Part shown: in pieces, positions 6,127 through 11,996 of the stretch | Layout: each line of letters opens with the position of its first letter | How positions within the stretch are numbered: the first letter of the stretch is position 1 | NCBI GenBank assembly: GCA_965602945.1 | Contig: CBFDBC010000088.1 | Location: forward strand, 1-13,409 | DNA: 13,409 nt | From: JAUXEH01 sp965602945 | GTDB taxonomy: Bacteria; Acidobacteriota; Aminicenantia; Aminicenantales; Aminicenantaceae | Direction of reading: 5' to 3' | Translations under genes and position numbers: made by a program | Notes under the pieces: generated by a model | What the model was told of the DNA's origin: nothing | The model's input: the letters and a program-made list of their open reading frames with translations, nothing else | Database searches by the model: none

Positions 6127-8718
6127 CTAAGAATTTAGGGATTTCTTGAGCTCTCTCAGATCTGCCAACAGCTCACCGGCATCACTATACCGTTCGGCGG
6201 GATCCTTGCCCAGGCACCGAAGAGTGATCTCTACAAACTGCTCGGGCAGTTCCGATCTCAACCGAGAGATCGGCTCGGGCTTTACCTCGAGTACATTATA
6301 TATTGTCTTCGTCGTTGACTTGCCCTGATAGGGATTCTTACCTGAAGCCATCTCGTAGAGCATCGTACCGAAAGAGAATACATCCGAACGCGTGTCGACA
6401 TCTTGACCGTCTATCTGCTCCGGAGACATATAGGCCAACGTTCCCACGATCATGCCCTGTTGAGTGAGTTCAGGGGGAAGGGTTACGGTTTTTCCAATCC
6501 CTTCCCCCTCAGAGTGAACAGATTCCACGGCCTTGGCCAGACCAAAATCAAGGATTTTGAGCCGGCCTTGTTCCGTGAGCATCACATTCTGGGGCTTGAG
6601 GTCCCTGTGGATGAATCCATGGGAGTGGGCCTCCGCCAGGCCCTCGGCAATCTGAATCGACATGTCGAAGAGTTGTTCAAACGGCAGCGTCTGAGAACGA
6701 TCCAGTATCTCGCGCAGCGAAGAGCCTTCGATCAGTTCCATGGCAATAAAGGGAGCCCCTTCGGAGATCGATTGTTCTTCCTTATCGGAGATCATGACGG
6801 ATCCCGCTTCGACCTGGCCTACTTCATAGACGGTGCAGATGTTGGGATGATTGAGCGCTGCGGCTGTTCGGGCTTCTCGCAAGAAACGGGCGCGCCCTTC
6901 ATCGCTCCCCAGAGCATCCGAAGGAAGAAATTTTAAAGCTACGTGTCTCTTGAGGATAGTATCTTCTGCCCGATAGACCACTCCCATCCCCCCGGTACCT
7001 ATCTTTTCCAGGATCGAATAATGAAGCTCCACCTGAGGTAGCTTTTCTTCGATACTCAATTCATCTGCGACGAGTCCGGCAAGCCAGCCGTCCACAGAAG
7101 AAAGGCCGAAGTCTAACATCGCGGTGTGATGAGTCATGCCGTCTAAGTCCAATGCAGCTTCGGAGATAGGATTAAAACCCAGCTTCACCGCTACCGGAGC
7201 ATAGGTCGGCAGGTCGATGACCGTCAGATAAACTCGCCGGAGTCTTGGACGAAGTTCCATATAGGTCCTTTTGATATCAAGCCAACACGCAGCCTGCACC
7301 GGTGAGGGAGCCTCACCATGTTCACGGCTGAGCCAACGACGCAAAAAGAGGACCGTTTGATTCTCGGGAACCGGGTTTTTGCTCACATGACGCCACCAGA
7401 GTTTCAAGACGGGATCTTCCATTAGATCAGCCGGATCGACAGTGTTGGGATTGAAGCAGCAGTAATAGCCGACGATCGATCCATCCTCCCCACGCACCAC
7501 ATGAAAGGTCTGCGGATGTTGATCCCACCAGTCTCGGAGAAACCTGGCAGCATTCAGGCTTTCATGTTTTTCCGTTATCTCGTGGATCGCTTTGTCATCC
7601 TCACTGCGGGCAGGTTCAACCGCGAACTGCTGGGAACCACTAGGGAAAAACGCTTCCCGCACTACAGGATTCTCGATGAGATAGAGCATGTCAGCCGTAT
7701 AACGCCACAGCTCCCTGGCTCCCGCCTTTCGCACTTCAGCTCGCAGCTGCTTCCATGCACATCGTCGATATTCGAGATAGCGGCTCGGATCGGCAGCCCG
7801 AAACGAAGCTGCGATTGCTTCATGAACCGCGTCATGTACTCTGAGCCCATCGCGCATACAATCCACAAACGCAAGATCGTTCAGTTTATCGTAGGTCTCT
7901 TGAACAGGTGTGTCAGGGAGCATGGCTCCGAGGAGCGATTGGGTGATCCGCCTGGCCACCGAAGCCGCCTCGAGACCTTCCCGCGTCGCCGAATCGGCAA
8001 CGTCCACAAGGAAAAGTCGGGAAAGCTCCTGGATGATCTTGTGCTCTGCCATATCCTGAAGATCCAGGCCCGGACGTTCCAGTGCAGCAGAAGCCGCGAG
8101 CTTCAGTGTCAGGGGATGCCCACGGGCGAACCGGTTGATTCGCTGGGAATTCTCTGCGTTGATACCTGCGCGTGAAAGTACTTCCAACGCATCCTGATTG
8201 TTAAGGGGCCCCAGTGCTATTCTGCAAAACAGCCCCTGCCACTCGGGTGCCGTTAACCAACCGGGCGTAGGGGGTTCACGTCCAACAAGGATGACACGGA
8301 CGTTTTCTGATAGAGCCGGCACAAAAACCTGGCGCAGCCATGTGTCCATGAGGCGGAACAGTTCATATGTTTCGACCACAAGAAACACCCGTGAACCAAG
8401 AGCCCCCAGCTTGTTCACCACTCCTTCCAGGGTGGGAGCATCCAGCTCGATCGCATTTCCCAATTCCTGGAGGAATCCGCGCTCAGTTGGCTCGATCAGA
8501 GGACTGTCCAATATGACGACTGTGGCTCCCTGTTCCTGAGCCTGAGTCGCGAATGCTTGCACCAATGCGGATTTCCCCACACCCCCGATGCCATGGATAT
8601 GCACGACCAGCGGACATTCGTCTTCCAGGCATCGAAGAAGGGATGCCATCTCCCCGGACCTGCCGACCAGGTTCTCAACCGCGCGCTGAGCGAGAAGATC
8701 TTTCATTCGACGAGGCAT
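6127..8718 (-). CDS. STAND-type NTPase / GNAT-like domain / Ser-Thr protein kinase fusion
   Basis: An 863-residue protein; the ATG at 8718 is preceded by GGAGGTG at 8723-8729. Residues about 14-345 form a STAND/AAA-like NTPase: Walker A GIGGVGKS (43-50), a Walker B-like VFLVVETYE (111-119) with Glu116 where Asp is usual, VGREPP (145-150), and GHPLTLKLA (200-208) of the helical segment. Residues about 365-545 look like a GNAT acetyltransferase fold: VEPARSEDD, FHVVRGEDGSIVGYY, then YAPVAVKLGF. Residues about 565-858 are a complete Ser/Thr kinase: GTGGMG (574-579), Lys596, Glu615, HRDLKPQN (704-711), DFG (724-726), SPE (765-767) and Arg843. There is no signal peptide or membrane helix, so it should be cytosolic. 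By analogy, the NTPase may bind a ligand or partner and switch the kinase on. The order is unusual because bacterial kinases of this type normally carry the kinase domain first. Kinase and P-loop calls are very firm; the GNAT call is moderate. Confidence 0.93.
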   Translation of the reverse strand: MPRRMKDLLAQRAVENLVGRSGEMASLLRCLEDECPLVVHIHGIGGVGKSALVQAFATQAQEQGATVVILDSPLIEPTERGFLQELGNAIELDAPTLEGVVNKLGALGSRVFLVVETYELFRLMDTWLRQVFVPALSENVRVILVGREPPTPGWLTAPEWQGLFCRIALGPLNNQDALEVLSRAGINAENSQRINRFARGHPLTLKLAASAALERPGLDLQDMAEHKIIQELSRLFLVDVADSATREGLEAASVARRITQSLLGAMLPDTPVQETYDKLNDLAFVDCMRDGLRVHDAVHEAIAASFRAADPSRYLEYRRCAWKQLRAEVRKAGARELWRYTADMLYLIENPVVREAFFPSGSQQFAVEPARSEDDKAIHEITEKHESLNAARFLRDWWDQHPQTFHVVRGEDGSIVGYYCCFNPNTVDPADLMEDPVLKLWWRHVSKNPVPENQTVLFLRRWLSREHGEAPSPVQAACWLDIKRTYMELRPRLRRVYLTVIDLPTYAPVAVKLGFNPISEAALDLDGMTHHTAMLDFGLSSVDGWLAGLVADELSIEEKLPQVELHYSILEKIGTGGMGVVYRAEDTILKRHVALKFLPSDALGSDEGRARFLREARTAAALNHPNICTVYEVGQVEAGSVMISDKEEQSISEGAPFIAMELIEGSSLREILDRSQTLPFEQLFDMSIQIAEGLAEAHSHGFIHRDLKPQNVMLTEQGRLKILDFGLAKAVESVHSEGEGIGKTVTLPPELTQQGMIVGTLAYMSPEQIDGQDVDTRSDVFSFGTMLYEMASGKNPYQGKSTTKTIYNVLEVKPEPISRLRSELPEQFVEITLRCLGKDPAERYSDAGELLADLRELKKSLNS

Positions 8719-8730
8719 TTTTCACCTCCG

Positions 8731-8758
8731 GACTCGGACACACAAAACCTCCCGAGTC
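8731..8758 (-). promoter_or_regulatory. Inverted repeat abutting the kinase gene's ribosome binding site
   Basis: GACTCGG (8731-8737) and CCGAGTC (8752-8758) are perfect inverted repeats separated by 14 nt. In the kinase mRNA this would be a 7-bp hairpin ending one base before the GGAGGTG ribosome site (8723-8729). It could be an RNA structure affecting translation or a DNA operator. It is not a terminator: it is followed by the start codon, not a U-run. Confidence 0.4.
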
Positions 8759-8766
8759 AACTTTTC

Positions 8767-8795
8767 AATATATCATCTTCTTGATGAGAGCCAAA
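8767..8795 (-). promoter_or_regulatory. Weak candidate promoter for the kinase gene
   Basis: On the minus strand TATATT (8767-8772) matches five of six -10 bases and sits 17 bp from TTTGGC (8790-8795), a poor -35. The inverted repeat before the start codon would fall at or just after the start of transcription. A second option further up is TTGTCA (8875-8880) with GATAAC after 16 bp. Neither is convincing on its own. Confidence 0.25.
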
Positions 8796-8853
8796 CTGCT
8801 CGCTCTATAGATTTTTTGTTTTCGATTTAATGCCTGCGACGAAACCCGCCTCG

Positions 8854-8880
8854 TTATCCATGACAATTATCCGCTGACAA
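8854..8880. repeat. Tandem direct repeat in the divergent control region
   Basis: TTATCCATGACAA (8854-8866) is followed without a gap by TTATCCGCTGACAA (8867-8880). The two copies differ only by A versus GC in the middle. They lie between the divergent kinase and lipoprotein-like genes, 49 bp before the -35 element of the latter. The arrangement resembles paired regulator sites, but it could be a chance duplication. Confidence 0.45.
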
Positions 8881-8928
8881 CCAGGATGAGCTTACCACAA
8901 TAAAATCAGCCGGGTCAATGATGCGGAT

Positions 8929-8957
8929 TTGACACAAGGTTACCCCAGTGATATAAA
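8929..8957 (+). promoter_or_regulatory. Near-consensus sigma70 promoter for the lipoprotein-like gene
   Basis: TTGACA (8929-8934) is a perfect -35, and TATAAA (8952-8957) matches five of six -10 bases with the ideal 17-bp spacer. Transcription would start near 8964, leaving a leader of about 37 nt that ends in GGAGG (8992-8996) and the ATG at 9001. This is the strongest promoter in the window and suggests vigorous expression unless repressed. Confidence 0.75.
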
Positions 8958-9000
8958 ATCCTGACAAGAATCGGAATCCCGAATGATCACTGGAGGAAAA

Positions 9001-9771
9001 ATGAACAAGAACCGTCATCTGTTTTTGATTCTTTTTACAATCGCGGGAGTCATGCTGTCCTTTGCCTGTCAGAGTCAGACGGCGGAAGACCAGGCGGCCG
9101 GCGAGCCGGAGGCCAAAGCGGAGATAAGCCAGGAAGAACTTTCCGCGGCCGTGCCGGAGCTCAGCGCCCTGCATGAGGTCATCTATCCCCTGTGGCATAC
9201 GGCTTACCCGGAAAAAGATTATGCCATGATCAAAGAGCTCGTCCCTCAGGCGGAAGAATTGGCCGCCAAGGTCTATGCTGTGGCTCTGCCGGGAATCCTG
9301 CGCGACAAACAAGCGGACTGGGATTCCGGTATTGAAAACCTGAAAACCACGCTGCAAAATTTGAAAGCCGCCGCCGATGCGGATGATCAGGCGGGAATGC
9401 TCGAACAGGCCGAAGCTTTTCACTCGGCGTATGAAAAGATGGTGCGCACCATCCGGCCGGTCGTAAAGGAGCTGGAGGCTTTTCACCAGGAACTATACAA
9501 GCTCTATCACTACTATACACCGGAATACGATCTGGAAAAGATCCAGGCCGTGGTTCCGGTTATGCAGGAAAAACTGGCAGCGCTCAAAGATGTGGCTCTC
9601 CCTTCCCGTCTATCGGATCGTCAGGCGGATTTCGATGCAGCGGTTCAGGACCTGGAGGCTGCCTGCAGCGAACTGGCTGAGATCAGCACACAAGATAACC
9701 GGGAAAAAATCAAAGCTGCCGTGGAAAAAGTCCATACAGCCTACCAGAACACGGAAAAGATCTTCGATTAG
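9001..9771 (+). CDS. Lipoprotein-like helical protein with a duplicated three-histidine unit
   Basis: A 256-residue protein. The start is placed at 9001 rather than the in-frame ATG at 8983 because GGAGG lies 4 bases before 9001 and the signal sequence then begins normally (MNKNRH plus hydrophobic core). Cys23 in LSFAC suggests lipidation, although Ser at -3 is unusual for a lipobox. Residues 24-50 are an acidic, Ala/Glu-rich linker. The rest is two homologous, predicted helical units (about 55-148 and 159-252). Matching pairs include VALPGILRDKQADWD with VALPSRLSDRQADFD and FHSAYEKM with VHTAYQNTEK. Three His are conserved at an identical offset of 104 residues: 58/162, 66/170 and 141/245. 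Such a pattern would suit metal or heme binding in a helical bundle, but this is inference. The family was not recognised. It is expressed divergently from the kinase gene and is likely periplasmic and membrane-anchored. Confidence 0.88.
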   Translation: MNKNRHLFLILFTIAGVMLSFACQSQTAEDQAAGEPEAKAEISQEELSAAVPELSALHEVIYPLWHTAYPEKDYAMIKELVPQAEELAAKVYAVALPGILRDKQADWDSGIENLKTTLQNLKAAADADDQAGMLEQAEAFHSAYEKMVRTIRPVVKELEAFHQELYKLYHYYTPEYDLEKIQAVVPVMQEKLAALKDVALPSRLSDRQADFDAAVQDLEAACSELAEISTQDNREKIKAAVEKVHTAYQNTEKIFD

Positions 9772-9801
9772 TGGCCGGGCGTCACCGGAGTAAAGGGGAG
9801 G

Positions 9802-9818
9802 GCCGGATCTCATCCGGC
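9802..9818. terminator. Short perfect hairpin between convergent genes
   Basis: GCCGGAT (9802-9808) and ATCCGGC (9812-9818) form a perfect 7-bp stem with a 3-nt loop. It lies 31 bp after the stop of the lipoprotein-like gene, in the 93-bp gap before the convergent MaoC-like gene's stop. There is no T-run on either side, so termination is inferred from position and stem only. Confidence 0.4.
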
Positions 9819-9864
9819 TCATCGGGGAGCACATCGAGAAAAGCCGCAGGCGCTGATCCCTCAC

Positions 9865-10320
9865 TCAGAGGTAGATGAGGGCCAGGACCTCCGCGACCAT
9901 TGCAGGTTTGTCCACACCCTCGATTTCCAGAGTATTTTCCACCGTGACCAGGACCTTGCGGAGCCCCCGCTTCTCAATGTCCTTCAACACGGCTCGGCTG
10001 CGGATGCGGTCGCCGGGCCGCACGGGATGCAGGAAACGGACACGGTCAAGCCCGTAGTTTATGGCCATCCGGAATTTCTGCTGGAATATCTCGTTCTCCA
10101 GGTTGAAATGTGCCAGGAGCGAGACCAACAGGTTCCCGTGCGCCACCGTGGACCTCAGGGGACTTTTGCGGGCCCGCTTTTCGTCCACATGGATCCACTG
10201 CCGGTCTTCCGTGCTTTCGGCAAAGGCGTTGATCCGGTCCTGCGTCATCTCCAGCCAGGGGGAAACCCCGACTTCATGCCCGACACGTGACTCCAGGTCC
10301 TTGAGGGATGATCTTGACAT
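9865..10320 (-). CDS. MaoC/NodN-like hot-dog dehydratase
   Basis: A 151-residue single hot-dog protein; the ATG at 10320 has AGGAG at a normal distance upstream (GCAGGAGCGCTAACC before ATG). The hydratase-2 motif is clear: STEDRQWIHVD has the catalytic pair Asp39 and His44, and TVAHGNLLVSLL (58-69) matches the following conserved helix. Its length and the WIHVD variant fit the NodN-like branch of MaoC proteins. Relatives hydrate trans-2-enoyl-CoA to (R)-3-hydroxyacyl-CoA in fatty acid or polyhydroxyalkanoate metabolism. Here there is no neighbouring acyl-CoA gene, so the substrate is open. The protein is cytoplasmic. The gene stands alone, convergent with the lipoprotein-like gene and divergent from the LolA-like gene. 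Confidence 0.9.
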   Translation of the reverse strand: MSRSSLKDLESRVGHEVGVSPWLEMTQDRINAFAESTEDRQWIHVDEKRARKSPLRSTVAHGNLLVSLLAHFNLENEIFQQKFRMAINYGLDRVRFLHPVRPGDRIRSRAVLKDIEKRGLRKVLVTVENTLEIEGVDKPAMVAEVLALIYL

Positions 10321-10347
10321 GGTTAGCGCTCCTGCGGGGAAGAGGGT

Positions 10348-10376
10348 ACATTACACCCCGGCAGGCCACGAGTCAA
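10348..10376 (-). promoter_or_regulatory. Candidate promoter for the MaoC-like gene
   Basis: On the minus strand TTGACT (10371-10376, five of six bases) is separated by 17 bp from TAATGT (10348-10353, three of six). The predicted start of transcription near 10341 gives a short leader containing the ribosome site. The -35 and spacing are good; the -10 is weak. Confidence 0.4.
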
Positions 10377-10494
10377 GGAGGTTCGAGCGGAAGACCCGCC
10401 CACCTCCCCCTGCGCCCGCGCTGAATAGGCCGGCTTTCCAACAAAATTGGCCTGGTTTTTAAACATTACTGCTCAGATGGCAAAGCTCCTGTGG

Positions 10495-10523
10495 TTTACG
10501 GTCCGGCGGGATTCCGCTAGAAT
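10495..10523 (+). promoter_or_regulatory. Sigma70 promoter for the LolA-like gene
   Basis: TTTACG (10495-10500, four of six -35 bases) and TAGAAT (10518-10523, five of six -10 bases) are 17 bp apart. Transcription would begin near 10530, just before AAGGAG (10541-10546) and the GTG start at 10553. The short leader argues for the GTG start over ATG codons at 10533 or 10538. Confidence 0.6.
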
Positions 10524-10552
10524 ACAAGGCATATGAAATGAAGGAGAACAGA

Positions 10553-11368
10553 GTGACAGAAATAGGGAAGAAAAGGTCCGTTGAAACGCTGAAACCCATG
10601 ACCGGATTGCTCTGTCTGGTTATAGCCGTGTGCTGCTGGCCGGTGAACGCATCGGCCCAGGAGGTCACCGCTGAGGAGATCCTGGATCGAACGGCCGAGC
10701 GTGTGGCCGCGTATCCGGAGCTCAAGAACATGGAAGCCAGAGCCTCCTCCACGGTCCTCAACATGGACAAGAACTGGAAGGCTAAGAAGACGACTCTGGT
10801 GGAAAAAGTGGTCCGTGTATCCGACGGACTCAGGAGTGAAGAGATCCTGAGCGCCCGGGAGACCGCCAAAGGGCGCACCCAGGATGTGACCGCCAAGTTT
10901 GCCGAAGACGCCCGGAAACAGGAAGAAAAGGCACGCAAGAGACGCGCCAAAAGAGCAGCCAAAGGCGAGGAGGAAGAAGGGGGACGCCGAGATTTTACCG
11001 CGGAACAGATGTTCCCTTTCGATCAGGAGAGGCGCGGGGAGTATACGTTCACGCGTAAAGGCGGATCTTACGTGGGGCGGCGCTCGGTCCATGTCATCGA
11101 GACCAGGGCCAAGGTCCCCTCTGACGAGCGTGTGGATGGGCTGTACTACATCGACCAGCAGACCTTCGACGTCCTTCAGGCCGAGGTCCATTTTTCAAAA
11201 AATCCCAAGATGGTCAAACGCTTCGAGATGGAGGCCCGGTTCAAGGTGCTGCCTGAGGGCCACCTGGTCATGGAGCGTTCGCTTATCAGGATCCATGTGG
11301 GGCTGGTGGTCAAGAGCATCCGTGTGGAAGCCGTGGAGGAATACCGGGACTACAAGATCCTGGACTGA
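10553..11368 (+). CDS. Exported LolA-like/outer-membrane-type protein with a highly charged insert
   Basis: A 271-residue protein if started at GTG 10553. That codon sits 6 bases after AAGGAG (10541-10546), whereas the in-frame ATG at 10538 would overlap the ribosome site. A signal peptide is clear: Lys/Arg, a hydrophobic core at about 17-30, and cleavage after ASA (35). The mature part begins with TAEEILDRTAERVAAYPELKNMEA, shortened here in spirit to an EEIL...YPxLKxxxA pattern common in exported proteins of the LolA/outer-membrane sorting-protein fold. Late beta-strand-like segments (YTFTRKGGSYVGRR, LYYIDQQTFDVLQAEVHF, KSIRVEAVEEYRDYKI) fit the same open beta-barrel. Residues about 117-147 are almost entirely Lys, Arg and Glu and interrupt the fold. 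The LolA resemblance is by pattern only and could be wrong; 'hypothetical exported protein' is the safe name. Likely periplasmic and expressed alone. Confidence 0.78.
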   Translation: MTEIGKKRSVETLKPMTGLLCLVIAVCCWPVNASAQEVTAEEILDRTAERVAAYPELKNMEARASSTVLNMDKNWKAKKTTLVEKVVRVSDGLRSEEILSARETAKGRTQDVTAKFAEDARKQEEKARKRRAKRAAKGEEEEGGRRDFTAEQMFPFDQERRGEYTFTRKGGSYVGRRSVHVIETRAKVPSDERVDGLYYIDQQTFDVLQAEVHFSKNPKMVKRFEMEARFKVLPEGHLVMERSLIRIHVGLVVKSIRVEAVEEYRDYKILD

Positions 11369-11442
11369 TCTCGCCTGAACTTCATCTTTATACCTGCGGA
11401 ATTGATACTCAGCCCGCGGTCCGGTTTATGTGGGGATGCGTT

Positions 11443-11892
11443 TCACTGTGAAGGGTCTGAAGATGAGTGGTCGTGGATGATCCGCCAACCCTGGGGGAAC
11501 CGCTTGAGGATGATGGTGAACACGCCCTCCCGGACCGCATCCGGATATTCCAGGTGGTAGCGTCCCAGGACATATGCGATCTCTTCCGACAGAATCTCGG
11601 TAGTCAGGTCTTTGAAGCTCAATTCCCCTCTGCGTGCGCCCGCGTAGTTAGTCTGATACCGTTTCAGCAGGGTGCCCCACCCCGAAAGCCTTTGATTCCC
11701 GGACTGGAAGGTCATGTCGGGCGATTTCCAGTAAGTCGCCATAAAGCCCTCGAAGTCGCCCCGGTTCCACGATTCCGCCTGGGCCTCGAGGAGGCCGAGG
11801 ATCTCTTTCGCGGGGCCGGGGTCATTAAAAGCAGAGGCCAGGCACACAAGTACCGCAACTCCCAATAATAGGATCAGGACGGTGTTTTTCAC
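11443..11892 (-). CDS. Exported SnoaL/NTF2-like (DUF4440-type) protein
   Basis: A 149-residue protein. The chosen start is GTG at 11892 because AAGGAGG (11898-11904) lies 5 bases upstream and the signal sequence (VKNTVLILLLGVAVLVCLASA) then starts directly. An in-frame ATG at 11922 has no good ribosome site. The mature domain has the NTF2-like pattern SWNRGDFEGFMATYW (41-55), SPDMTFQSG (57-65), GWGTLLKRYQ (71-80), AYVLGRYHLEY (106-116) and a C-terminal GWRIIHDHSS (135-144). Close relatives are often annotated as nuclear transport factor 2 family or DUF4440. The cone-shaped fold usually binds small molecules, but no function is fixed for the exported versions. The reading frame stays open far upstream into the permease gene, but that part is the antisense shadow of the permease. 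Confidence 0.86.
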   Translation of the reverse strand: MKNTVLILLLGVAVLVCLASAFNDPGPAKEILGLLEAQAESWNRGDFEGFMATYWKSPDMTFQSGNQRLSGWGTLLKRYQTNYAGARRGELSFKDLTTEILSEEIAYVLGRYHLEYPDAVREGVFTIILKRFPQGWRIIHDHSSSDPSQ

Positions 11893-11996
11893 TGTTTCCT
11901 CCTTGTTTGTCCAGTACTTCATCGATGCCGGTATCGTATCGCATCGCCGTATGGTAAATAACTCATTCCATTCGTTGCTGGTTCGGGTTGATTCAT

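Noticed and set aside
8773..8787. TCATC-N5-GATGA palindrome upstream of the kinase gene
   Set aside because: A 5-bp inverted repeat in an A/T-rich stretch is expected by chance.
8854..9486. 210-codon minus-strand open frame across the lipoprotein-like gene and its promoter
   Set aside because: It would cover a near-consensus promoter and the signal peptide and first repeat of the real gene; the translation has no signal or domain.
10427..10460. AGGCC/GGCCT stem (or inner CCAA/TTGG stem) followed by GGTTTTT, terminator-like on the plus strand
   Set aside because: Stems are only 4-5 bp, the two pairings compete, and no plus-strand gene ends just upstream, so a terminator has no purpose there.
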